In this document: one piece after another, positions 16,271 through 24,444 of the stretch
How positions within the stretch are numbered: the first letter of the stretch is position 1
Layout: each line of letters opens with the position of its first letter
The notes under the pieces: generated by a model
What the model was told of the DNA's origin: nothing
Seen by the model: only the letters and a program-made list of their open reading frames with translations
Database searches by the model: none
Assembly: GCF_001276715.1 (NCBI RefSeq)
Contig: NZ_LIUQ01000045.1
Location: forward strand, 1-55,977
Length of the DNA: 55,977 bases
From: Planktothricoides sp. SR001
GTDB taxonomy: Bacteria > Cyanobacteriota > Cyanobacteriia > Cyanobacteriales > Laspinemataceae
Direction: 5' to 3'
Made by a program: the position numbers and the translations under genes

Positions 16271-16275
16271 CCTCC
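16271..16275 (-). promoter_or_regulatory. Shine-Dalgarno GGAGG deciding a CTG start
   Basis: GGAGG on the minus strand, 8 nt before the CTG at 16262. No ATG, GTG or TTG lies in frame between the upstream stop codon and the conserved LVRHGQ motif. Confidence 0.7.
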
Positions 16276-16279
16276 GGCT

Positions 16280-16339
16280 GCGACTTCTAAAATTTTGCGC
16301 CCTTCCAGGGCGACTTTTAAAATTTTGCGCCCTTCCAGG
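16280..16339. repeat. 30-bp tandem duplication
   Basis: Two 30-bp copies (16280-16309 and 16310-16339) differ at one base and contain AAAATTTTGCGCCCTTCCAG. The motif CGCCCTTCCAGGG recurs alone near 16570. It sits in the leader of the histidine phosphatase gene. Confidence 0.9.
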
Positions 16340-17149
16340 GCAACGGAGTCCGCAACCCTGGTGCAAGCGGCAGTCTGAATAAAATAATCAGCGAGAATCG
16401 TTATGGTTAAAAATATAAATAACGATGCTTTTGAGAATCTCTTTGGGGTAGATCAGAAGCATTTTACCCCTAAAGAGTGTCTCTTGATAAGTTGAAAATT
16501 GTGAACTAATCATATGGCAACGGATCCCTGGGATCGCTGCCCGGGGATTGGTTTGCGTTCAGTTCAGAAGTCGCCCTTCCAGGGTAAAGAACTGTAACAA
16601 GATATCTACTCATATCTTTTCAAATCTTCCGGGAGTGAGGTTTTACCTGACAGACATAAAACGCATAACACCAAGAGGGCGAAGTCAATTAGATGAGCGC
16701 ATAACTATAAACTATGCTCGTGTCAGCAGTTATGACCAAAAAGAAGACGGCACAGCACTTGGAGATGCTTAACTACACATTGGGGGTGGTTTGGTCGTTG
16801 GGTATCCGCAGCGAGATAGGTTTGACCAAATCCGCCTTGCCCCAGTGGTTGTAAGATTTGATAGCGTCCTTTAAGGAGTTGGCCTTGCATTTGATTGCTT
16901 CGGTGGTGGAATATATTTCAATTTTAGATAAGACAACCGGGAATTAGACTCAGAAACCGGGTTTCTTTTTCCCAGAGAAGAAACCGGGTTTCTTTTCCTG
17001 GCGATAGCGATCGCTTACCAAGAGAAAACTTTTTGTTATACAATATTGACTCGGTATTTACTCGGTGAATCTCTGTGTCTCTGTGGTAAAAAAAAGACAA
17101 GATACCAGGTTTATTTTAGCAACCAGGTATCTATGATTCTCATAGTTAA
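16340..17149. other. Intergenic region around the IS607 relic
   Basis: Apart from the relic, it holds a hairpin at about 16439-16475 (CTCTTTGGGGTA with TACCCCTAAAGAG), AAACCGGGTTTCTT palindromes at about 16950-16997, and a CTCTGTGTCTCTGTGGT tract near 17070. No other gene is supported. Confidence 0.6.
16655..16757 (+). pseudogene. IS607-family serine recombinase fragment
   Basis: In frame with 16548-16772, the peptide ERITINYARVSSYDQKED matches the start of the IS607 TnpA recombinase domain, where the Ser of YARVSS is the catalytic region. The preceding IKRITPRGRSQLD resembles the MerR-type RTPGGHRRYD segment. After QKED the similarity stops. No tnpB was recognised. This is a short relic, not a working recombinase. 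Confidence 0.7.
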
Positions 17150-18019
17150 TTAGTATTTGATGAATATCACCGGATATCGGCCAAATATTTTGAGGGTTTC
17201 GGTGCAAGCATTGAGTTCATCTAATGCCGAATGAACTAAAGGATCTTCCGCATCCGCTTCGATGTCAATAAAGAATAAATATTCACCGATCGCCCGTTTA
17301 GTGGGACGGGATTCAATCCGACTCATATTAATCCCTCTTTCTGCAAAAACTTGCAACGGTTTGACTAAAGCACCGGGGATATTTTTTGGTAAACTAAAAG
17401 CCAGAGAAGTGTGAGTTCCCTCTTGAGAAGGTTGCAAGCTCACTACCCAAAACCGAGTACAATTATCTGGGCGATCGTTAATAGGATAAGCGAGTACGGG
17501 AACCTGATATAATTCTGCGGCTCGCATAGAAGCGATCGCCCCGCCAAACTCATCTTGATCTAATTGCTGAACTGCCTCAGTAGTAGAATTAGTCGCAATC
17601 AATTTCACTGCGGGCAAAGACTTTTCTAACCACTGCTGACATTGCCCCAAAGCCTGGGGATGAGAATACACAGTTTTAATCCCTTCATAATTACTGGTTC
17701 TTGCCAGCAAAGCATGAGCAATAGGCAACAATAAAGCTTGCTGAATTTGCAACTGATCTAACTGCCAAATCGTATCCAAAGTTGTGGCCACACTGCCTTC
17801 AATGGAATTTTCCACCGGCACCACTGCCAGAGAAACTTCACCCTCTGCCACTGCCCGCAAAGTTTGGGCGATCGTCGGATAGGGACACAACGAACATTCC
17901 CCGGAAAATTTTACCGATTGTTGATTCAGATATGCCAGGGCAGCGGCTTCACTATAAGTCCCCGCAGGGCCTAAATACGCAATTGATTGATTCATAAGAA
18001 TTTTTGATTCTACATTCAA
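17150..18019 (-). CDS. pheA: Prephenate dehydratase
   Basis: A monofunctional prephenate dehydratase of 289 residues: prephenate to phenylpyruvate in phenylalanine synthesis, cytosolic. The catalytic domain begins IAYLGPAGTYSEAAA and contains VPVENSIEGSV and the catalytic-loop motif NCTRFWV. The ACT regulatory domain follows (about 205-285) with the phenylalanine-binding motif GALVKPLQVFAERGIN and IESRPTK, so feedback inhibition by phenylalanine is expected. There is no chorismate mutase domain. Met9 (MNQSIAYLGPAG) is an equally good start; the first eight residues are not typical of the family. Confidence 0.95.
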   Translation of the reverse strand: MNVESKILMNQSIAYLGPAGTYSEAAALAYLNQQSVKFSGECSLCPYPTIAQTLRAVAEGEVSLAVVPVENSIEGSVATTLDTIWQLDQLQIQQALLLPIAHALLARTSNYEGIKTVYSHPQALGQCQQWLEKSLPAVKLIATNSTTEAVQQLDQDEFGGAIASMRAAELYQVPVLAYPINDRPDNCTRFWVVSLQPSQEGTHTSLAFSLPKNIPGALVKPLQVFAERGINMSRIESRPTKRAIGEYLFFIDIEADAEDPLVHSALDELNACTETLKIFGRYPVIFIKY

Positions 18020-18490
18020 TAATTATTGATGCTGGTATTGATCCTGGAAATCATCGCAATTTATTTAAGTATTTGTACTGATTTAATCCCGGAAATTCAG
18101 CAAATTTTCCCCGCCGTCTCAGAAATCAAGGGAAAGCCGATCGCGAATTTTTTAGGGATATGCCCGGATATTTCGATTTAGTCATTGCTGATTCAGTAAT
18201 CAAGAGATTTTTTTCATTACCTGGGAATTTCTGGGGAATTATCACCATAATGCCCTAGGATGATCGGGAAAAAGTCTGATGGTGAGGTGAAAAATATCAC
18301 CCAAGTTTATCCGCCAAGTTTATCCGCCAAGTTTATCCGCCAAGTTTATCCGCCAAGTTATTTAATAGTTTCAGTTGCCAGCGCTGATTGACGAGCAAAA
18401 AATTCCCACAGCCGCGATCGCCTCTTCATACATTATTAATATTTGTTACAATTTATCACAAATTATTTGAACAATGATTACTGGTTTCTC
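18020..18490. repeat. Upstream region with a 13-bp tandem repeat
   Basis: CCAAGTTTATCCG occurs four times in a row at 18301-18352, followed by a partial copy. It lies about 140 bp upstream of the first DUF1997 gene. No gene is seen. Confidence 0.85.
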
Positions 18491-19078
18491 ATGTTGACTC
18501 ATTTTTTTGCCTCACAATCTGTGGAAATCGTGGTTCCAGAGCAGCCCATACCAATCAGTCACTATTTACGCCAACCCCAGCGTCTGGTACATAGCCTGGT
18601 CGAACCCAGTCGGATGGAACAGTTAAGCCCAGAAAAGTTTCGCCTGAAAATGCGTCCTCGCGAGTTTATGATGTTTCGGCTTCAGCCAACGGTGGATCTG
18701 CGAGTCTGGGCAAAAGCTGATGGCACCATTCATTTAGCCTCCGTGGGCTGTGAAATTCGCGGAGTGGACTATATCAACCAACGGTTTGCCTTAGATTTAG
18801 TGGGTCAATTGTCCCCTTGTGAAGTCAACGGTATCACCTATCTCAAAGGAAAAGCGGATTTAATTGTTCAAGTAGATGTACCCCCTCCGTTGGATATCAC
18901 CCCACCGATGATACTAGAAACCACCGGCAATGGTTTGCTGCGGAGTATCTTGCTGACGATTAAACAACGGTTAACCCAGCAACTATTACTCGATTATCGT
19001 CGTTGGGCTTCCGATGAAATTGAGGCAACGAATTTCTCTCAGCAGCCAGTATTTTCCCCCAATGGTCAAAGTGCGTAA
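18491..19078 (+). CDS. DUF1997 family protein, copy 1
   Basis: A 195-residue protein from the ATG at 18491. The reading frame is open upstream to 18443, but homology with the neighbouring paralogue starts at MLTHFFASQSV, so I chose that Met. The DUF1997 core is visible: PISHYLRQPQRLVHSL, KMRPREFMMFRLQPTVDLRVWA, HLASVGCEIRG, PCEVNGITYLKGKADLIVQVDVPPPL and the C-terminal amphipathic stretch TGNGLLRSILLTIKQRLTQQLLLDYRRWA. The family is conserved in cyanobacteria and plastid-bearing organisms, and its function is not established. It has a tandem paralogue 225 bp downstream. Confidence 0.88.
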   Translation: MLTHFFASQSVEIVVPEQPIPISHYLRQPQRLVHSLVEPSRMEQLSPEKFRLKMRPREFMMFRLQPTVDLRVWAKADGTIHLASVGCEIRGVDYINQRFALDLVGQLSPCEVNGITYLKGKADLIVQVDVPPPLDITPPMILETTGNGLLRSILLTIKQRLTQQLLLDYRRWASDEIEATNFSQQPVFSPNGQSA

Positions 19079-19080
19079 TG

Positions 19081-19208
19081 TTATTGGCTATTGGCTATTG
19101 GCTATTGGCTATTGCTTGTTGCTTGTTGCTTGTTATTTATTGGTTATTCGTTATTCGTTATTTGATGAATAAAACTAACAAATAATAACTAATAACCAAT
19201 AAATAACA
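19081..19208. repeat. Heptamer repeats forming a long hairpin between the DUF1997 paralogues
   Basis: TTGGCTA is repeated three times, then TTGCTTG three times. A stem arm TTATTTATTGGTTATTCG (from about 19133) is complementary, with one mismatch, to the arm at about 19184-19208 (TAATAACCAATAAATAA). This could be a terminator or mRNA-stability element between the two genes. Confidence 0.8.
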
Positions 19209-19303
19209 AAATTTATTCCTGAGAATCTTGCAACATTCCTTAAAGTATTGTAAATTTTATCAAATCATCAAAACGTCCCTGTGTTTTTGCGTAAATTTAT
19301 AAA

Positions 19304-19855
19304 ATGTATAACAATTTCTTTGCCTCTCAGTCCGTAAAACTAGCGGTGCCCCAGCAAGCTGTACCGATTCATCATTATTTACGGCAGCCAAAGCGGATTG
19401 TGCGGGCGATCGCCGACTCCAGCAGGATCCACCAAATTGGCCACGATTCCTATCGGCTGACCATGCGACCATTAAAATTTTTTACCCTAAAAATAGAGCC
19501 AACGGTGGATTTAAAAATATGGGCTGATTCTAATGGGACAATTCATTTAAAATCCGTCGGTTGTGAACTGAAAGGCATTGAGACAATTAACGAACATTTT
19601 GATATCCAACTTCAGGGGACGATGCAGCCGTGTAAAGTTGACGGAGAAACTTACTTAAAAGGTGGGGCTGAGTTGGGATTAAAGATTTTTCTACCCCCGC
19701 CGTTTTCTATGATGCCAAAGCAAATGGTACAGTCTACGGGCAATAGTTTGCTGCGGAGTATTTTGCTGAAAATGAAGCAACAATTAATGCAGCAGTTGTT
19801 GTTAGATTACAGTAAGTGGGCGATCGCCCAACCCGAAGAGGCGATCGCCGCTTAA
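19304..19855 (+). CDS. DUF1997 family protein, copy 2
   Basis: A 183-residue paralogue of the preceding gene, aligned over nearly the whole length: NNFFASQSVKLAVPQQAVP, HHYLRQPKRIVRAIADSSR, TMRPLKFFTLKIEPTVDLKIWA, HLKSVGCELKG, PCKVDGETYLKGGAELGLKIFLPPPF and STGNSLLRSILLKMKQQLMQQLLLDY. The C terminus is rich in Ala/Glu and its codons contain two HIP1-like sites. The duplication appears old, because the proteins differ at many positions. Function unknown. The two products could differ in partner or membrane association. Confidence 0.88.
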   Translation: MYNNFFASQSVKLAVPQQAVPIHHYLRQPKRIVRAIADSSRIHQIGHDSYRLTMRPLKFFTLKIEPTVDLKIWADSNGTIHLKSVGCELKGIETINEHFDIQLQGTMQPCKVDGETYLKGGAELGLKIFLPPPFSMMPKQMVQSTGNSLLRSILLKMKQQLMQQLLLDYSKWAIAQPEEAIAA

Positions 19856-20373
19856 TTGATTGCAGGGTGCAGGTTGTAGGGGATCTTCTAGAGCGGGGGT
19901 GCAGGGGAAGTGTGGGAAGTGTGGGGAGGATGCATCCTATGCATAGGATGCATAGGATGCTAATGAAAGAGGTGAACCATGAAAATTCTCTCTTCTCTCT
20001 CCTCTCTCCTCTCTCCTCTCTCCTCTCTTCTCTCTTCTCTCTCCTCTCTCCTCTCTTCTCTCTCCTCTCTCCTCTCTCCTCTCTTCTCTCTCCCCCCTGC
20101 CCTTCAGCCCCCTGCCCCTCATCCCCCCTCTGCCGACGGGGGGTTCCCTAACGTGGCCTGTCACCAATACCTCGTAGGCCGACACGGACTCCGATTATAT
20201 CTTGATAATATTATTTTGACATAGCTTGGTGAAATTGTCAAGATCAAAGCTGATTTTTTTCAGAATTAGTGATAGCAACTGGTCTTTAGGGTTTATTTGG
20301 TATTGGTGGTTGCCCCTGCTATGATAATCAGTAAATACGTGGATATTTTTCAAGGATAAAAAAGTAATACAAA
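19856..20373. repeat. Intergenic region with a 113-nt pyrimidine tract
   Basis: From 19986 to 20098 the plus strand is uninterrupted C/T, mainly CTCTCCT and CTCTTCT units. Just before it is the short palindromic repeat TGCATCCTATGCATAGGATG (about 19930-19949). ORFs reading poly-Ser-Leu or poly-Arg-Glu through the tract are artefacts. The remainder shows no gene. Confidence 0.9.
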
Positions 20374-21039
20374 TTATCGTGTTATATCAAATAGTGAAAG
20401 CTGATTTGGGGCGGAAAGATTGGGCTGGCAAGGACTAAAAGAGAGTCGATGTTGAGGCGATGCACCATACAAAGCTAAGGCTTTTTTGTGGGCTTTTGTG
20501 CCATAACCTTTATTATTAATTAAGTCATATTCAGGATATCGATCTGCCAAGCGAATTATTAATTGATCGCGCCAAACTTTAGCCAGAATACTGGCGGCGG
20601 CGATCGGCAAACATTGACTATCTCCTTGAACAATGGTTTCTTGGGGTAGAGATAATCCCGGAATGCGCTGATTCCCATCCACTAAACAAAGTTCTGGCTG
20701 GGGATAAAGTTTCAGGAGAGATCGCCTCATGGCCAGCAGAGACGCTTGTAAAATATTTAATCGGTCAATTTCTGCCACCGAAGCGACACCAATCTTACAA
20801 TCAATGGCCACTTTTATAATCAACTGAACCAAGGATTCTCGTTGATTTGCGGACAATTTCTTACTATCTGTAACCCCGGCATTTTGTAACATTTCCCAAC
20901 CTGAGTCAGGCAAAATCACTGCCGCTGCGACCACCGGACCAAATAAACAACCCCGGCCTACTTCATCGACCCCAGCCACCGGGCGATCGAATGATAGCTT
21001 CTGTCTTTGTACCTGTTGAAGTACCTGTTGAATATTCAC
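20374..21039 (-). CDS. rnhB: Ribonuclease HII
   Basis: A 221-residue RNase HII, which cleaves RNA in RNA-DNA hybrids and removes single ribonucleotides from DNA. Active-site motifs are present: VAGVDEVGRGCLFGPVVAAA (catalytic Asp-Glu), GVTDSKKLS, LCLVDGNQ (third acidic residue) and SILAKVWRD (fourth). The C terminus has HRLSFSPC. It follows rne on the same strand, separated by 251 bp that contain a strong hairpin. Co-transcription of rne and rnhB is likely. Confidence 0.97.
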   Translation of the reverse strand: MNIQQVLQQVQRQKLSFDRPVAGVDEVGRGCLFGPVVAAAVILPDSGWEMLQNAGVTDSKKLSANQRESLVQLIIKVAIDCKIGVASVAEIDRLNILQASLLAMRRSLLKLYPQPELCLVDGNQRIPGLSLPQETIVQGDSQCLPIAAASILAKVWRDQLIIRLADRYPEYDLINNKGYGTKAHKKALALYGASPQHRLSFSPCQPNLSAPNQLSLFDITR

Positions 21040-21081
21040 AATTGTGCTGCTACGTCATATCTGGTGGAATTAAAAGAATAT

Positions 21082-21114
21082 AAGGTTAACAGTTAATCAT
21101 TAACCGTTAACCTT
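21082..21114 (-). terminator. 15-bp intercistronic hairpin between rne and rnhB
   Basis: Arms AAGGTTAACAGTTAA (21082-21096) and TTAACCGTTAACCTT (21100-21114) pair at 14 of 15 positions, with a 3-nt loop. No T-run follows on the minus strand, so it may be a processing or stability hairpin rather than an intrinsic terminator. Confidence 0.55.
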
Positions 21115-21290
21115 ATCGTCGGGAATTTGCCAGGAGTATAGCAATATTAATCGTTCAAACTAAATCCCTGAGAACTTACGCATCACCTTGAGATATAGTC
21201 AACCGTTGGTGTCCTAGGAGCGAACAACCAGGTGGCACTGATATTCTTTAAATCTGATAAATCTGAAAATTGGCGTAAGTTTTCTCACCA

Positions 21291-23492
21291 TTACAAAGCC
21301 GAAGAGCGTCGGCGGCGGCGCCGACTCGTCGGTGCGCTAGTACCCAGGGTGAGATCGGACTTTTCAGACTGATCAACATCGTCGGACTGGTCGGACTGGT
21401 CGGACTGGTCGGACTCATCGATGTCATCAGAGAAATCCATCGCCTCAGACCGATCAAAATCATCGGACTCATCAAAATCATCAGACTCATCAGACTCATC
21501 AGACTCATCAGACTCATCGATGTCATCCATCTCGTCGATCTCATCCATCTCATCAAGTGCGATCGCCGGGTTATTCTGCACGACTTGCACAACTTCCAAG
21601 GGTTTAGATGCAGAACTGACCGAAGCGATCGGGATATTCGGTGTGGTTCCGGGTTCATAAACCGCAATCACTGCTGATTTAGGATTTTTCACCTCACCAT
21701 CAAACAAAACCAGGGGTGAAATTCCCATCAAGGCATAAACATCTTGTTCATCTTCGGTCATTTGTACCGGAATAATTTCCGGGGGTTCTGCGGATGACTT
21801 GTTATAGTCACGCTTAGAGCGGCGATCGGTTTTTTCCAGACGTTCCTCTTTATGAATTGGTCCCGTAGGGGATAAAGATTCACTGGGTTCATCCCATTCC
21901 CCTTTACTTTCCCGCAAAGGGGAGAGAGTGGGAGCCGAAAGCCGTCCCCCCGATCGCAGACCCAAGTCCTCGGTGGCATCTTTTTCCCCAACTTCCAGGC
22001 GACGGCGGCGACGACGACGACTGGCAGCCCCACCAATTTCCTGATAGCTGGGATGATTCAACAAATCAAGCTCTTGTAAATCACTGGTCGATTCCAAATC
22101 CAGCAAATCACGGGCGGGGGACTCCAGGGGTGGAACTTCTCGACTGGGAAGTGAAACCGAACGTTCTCGTTCTTGGGCCAACTGAGCCAGGGACTCGCTG
22201 GGAACCACCGGGCGACTGATGGGGGGGAAGGGTTCAGGGGCGATCGGCTCCCCTTCACCGGGCAAATGAATCACATGGCCTAAACCGCCACAAGTTGGAC
22301 AAACCCGACCAAACAACTCATAAATATTTTGGCCTTGGCGTTTCCGAGTCAGTTCAACTAAACCTAGTTCAGACAATTGGGCAATTTGGGGTCTAGCTTT
22401 ATCCGCTCGTAGGCATTTAGTAAAATGCTCCAACACCTGCAACTGATCCCGCCGGGAGTCCATATCAATGAAGTCCACAATAATCACACCGGCAATATTG
22501 CGTAATCGCAATTGACGGGCAATTTCTGTAGCCGCCTCACAGTTAGTCCAGAGAACCGTTTCCCGCGCTGTAGACGAACGAGTAAAAGAACCAGAGTTCA
22601 CGTCAATCACCGTCAGTGCTTCCGTGGGTTCAATGATAATGTAGCCCCCAGACGGTAAATCCACTCTGGGTTTCAGGGCTTCACGAATAGCCGCATTCAC
22701 CCGGAAATATTCCAAAATCGGCAAGCGAGGATCTCGGTGTTCGTCAACCAAGACCCCTTGGGGTGACTTGCCACCACTCCAGTTAATTAACTGTTGCTTC
22801 ACCCGACTGACGGCGATCGGCGAATCCACCACAATTCGATTCACATCAGTGCTGTACATTTCTCGCAGCACCCGTTGAATAAAATCATCATCCCGGTTTA
22901 GCAGGGCGGGAGGTCTAATGGACGCCGCTTCTACCTGAATTTCTTCCCATTCTTTTTGGAGAAATTCCAAATCTTCCATAATGGCTTCTTCGGCCATCCC
23001 TTCCGCTTCGGTACGGATCAACAAACCCATCCCCGAAGGCTTAATCAGAATTCCCAAAGCGCGTAAACGGCTGCGTTCCGCTTCCGAGCGAATTCGCCGC
23101 GAAAGATTCACCCCTCGACCGTAGGGCATTAAGACCAAATAGCGACCGGGTAGAGTGATATTACCCGTGAGTCTAGGACCTTTATTGCCCGTTGGCTCTT
23201 TCATCACCTGTACCAGCACTTTTTGCTGAGGTGCCAACAGTTCGGTAATGGCGCCCGCAGAACGTTTCAAGCGCAGGGGACCGAGGTCGCTGACGTGAAT
23301 AAATCCATTGCGTTCGGCGTCGCCAATATTGACAAAGGCAGCATCAATTCCAGGAAGTACATTTTCCACAACGCCCAGATAAATATCACCAACCTGATGT
23401 TGTCCTGTGGCAACAACCAGTTCCTGGATTTGATCTTCAGAAAAAACGGCAGCAAGTCGATATTGCTCCGCGATAATAATTTGTTTCGGCAT
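21291..23492 (-). CDS. rne: Ribonuclease E/G
   Basis: A 733-residue cyanobacterial RNase E, the endonuclease that starts mRNA decay and processes rRNA. The N-terminal catalytic region contains the S1 domain (about 35-120), the 5'-sensor/DNase-like core with ALTVIDVNSGSFT and VIIVDFIDMDSRRD (metal-binding Asp residues), and the zinc link VCPTCGG. The C-terminal half is disordered: two arginine clusters, then a low-complexity acidic DES/DQS repeat, and a final RRRRRRSSAL. That tail matches the conserved nonapeptide reported to bind polynucleotide phosphorylase in cyanobacteria. The long upstream gap may be an autoregulatory 5' UTR. Neighbours are rnhB downstream and a radical SAM gene upstream. 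Confidence 0.97.
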   Translation of the reverse strand: MPKQIIIAEQYRLAAVFSEDQIQELVVATGQHQVGDIYLGVVENVLPGIDAAFVNIGDAERNGFIHVSDLGPLRLKRSAGAITELLAPQQKVLVQVMKEPTGNKGPRLTGNITLPGRYLVLMPYGRGVNLSRRIRSEAERSRLRALGILIKPSGMGLLIRTEAEGMAEEAIMEDLEFLQKEWEEIQVEAASIRPPALLNRDDDFIQRVLREMYSTDVNRIVVDSPIAVSRVKQQLINWSGGKSPQGVLVDEHRDPRLPILEYFRVNAAIREALKPRVDLPSGGYIIIEPTEALTVIDVNSGSFTRSSTARETVLWTNCEAATEIARQLRLRNIAGVIIVDFIDMDSRRDQLQVLEHFTKCLRADKARPQIAQLSELGLVELTRKRQGQNIYELFGRVCPTCGGLGHVIHLPGEGEPIAPEPFPPISRPVVPSESLAQLAQERERSVSLPSREVPPLESPARDLLDLESTSDLQELDLLNHPSYQEIGGAASRRRRRRRLEVGEKDATEDLGLRSGGRLSAPTLSPLRESKGEWDEPSESLSPTGPIHKEERLEKTDRRSKRDYNKSSAEPPEIIPVQMTEDEQDVYALMGISPLVLFDGEVKNPKSAVIAVYEPGTTPNIPIASVSSASKPLEVVQVVQNNPAIALDEMDEIDEMDDIDESDESDESDESDDFDESDDFDRSEAMDFSDDIDESDQSDQSDQSDDVDQSEKSDLTLGTSAPTSRRRRRRSSAL

Positions 23493-24444
23493 TCAATTTC
23501 CTCAAAACTTGGCTGAACAGTAATTCACTATCAGCTATTTGTTTTTTGTGGGCGGAGGCTGTCACCTTACATCAGCATTGATTTGATTACTGTGTGGTAA
23601 GAGCCTCCGGTTGTCCGTGGTCTAACCAGGGGAAACCATTTCTTTCTAATCAACACAGAATCTTGATGGTAAAAATCATTACCCAATCATCAATGGAGAA
23701 TGTCAACAACCATGACCCAAAAACCGATCCATCGCGCCGGAAAAATTTCTTGTTAAAGAATTCAAGCTTAGGGACTTGATGGGGTACATTGGACTCCCTG
23801 ATCGCGAACAAAGGAGCCGATGGTTGGATGGAACCAAAGGACTGTCCATGCTTTTGGAATCGATGTTCCCAATGGCCGGAAGGCTAATACTGGGATACAA
23901 CCGTGATTTTCCCAATTTTACCAAGAATCGATCAAAAGCTTGAAATTCTTTATTAGTTGGAATTACGCCCAGTTTCTCTAACTGCGAAAGCTTGAGTGAG
24001 ATCGGTTTAATTGGCTTCTCAAGCCACAACAACTTCTTTCTATTCGGAATTATACCCGATGCTAAGGCTGAAAAAAAATCACGCTCAAAAATTTCGGCAT
24101 TGGGGAATTGAGTGGATTAGACTCAGGAAAAGGCTCTCTGCTTAGGATTCAAGCTTTTTGAGGGCTTAAACAAGATTCTGATTAACCTTGTCACCGATTA
24201 ATCACTGTCAAGGAATTGGTGGATACCATCGGTTTACATGACGAATAAATCGATTGGCCATTTTCCGGGTTAATGTTCCGTCTCTAGTCTGAAGTTGAAG
24301 TGGCTAGATTGATTATAAATATTCACCCTCGTGGTGAAAACAAGGGTTTTAGCCAGATCCCTGGTTTTTTAGAGCGGACTGATCGGATCACCTTTCTCCC
24401 TAATAGGGGAAATCGATCAATTCCCCCTACGGAAACGGGTGAGA
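23493..24444 (-). promoter_or_regulatory. Long non-coding region upstream of rne
   Basis: About 950 bp with no convincing gene. ORFs here (such as 23703-24032 on the minus strand) lack any family signature or good start. RNase E genes typically have long 5' UTRs used for autoregulation, so this is a candidate; the sequence alone does not show it. Confidence 0.4.

Noticed and set aside
19979-20224. ORFs rich in Ser-Leu or Arg-Glu
   Set aside because: Translation of a pure pyrimidine tract; no start signal or similarity.
23703-24032. 109-residue ORF upstream of rne
   Set aside because: No domain, no ribosome-binding site; more likely untranslated leader.
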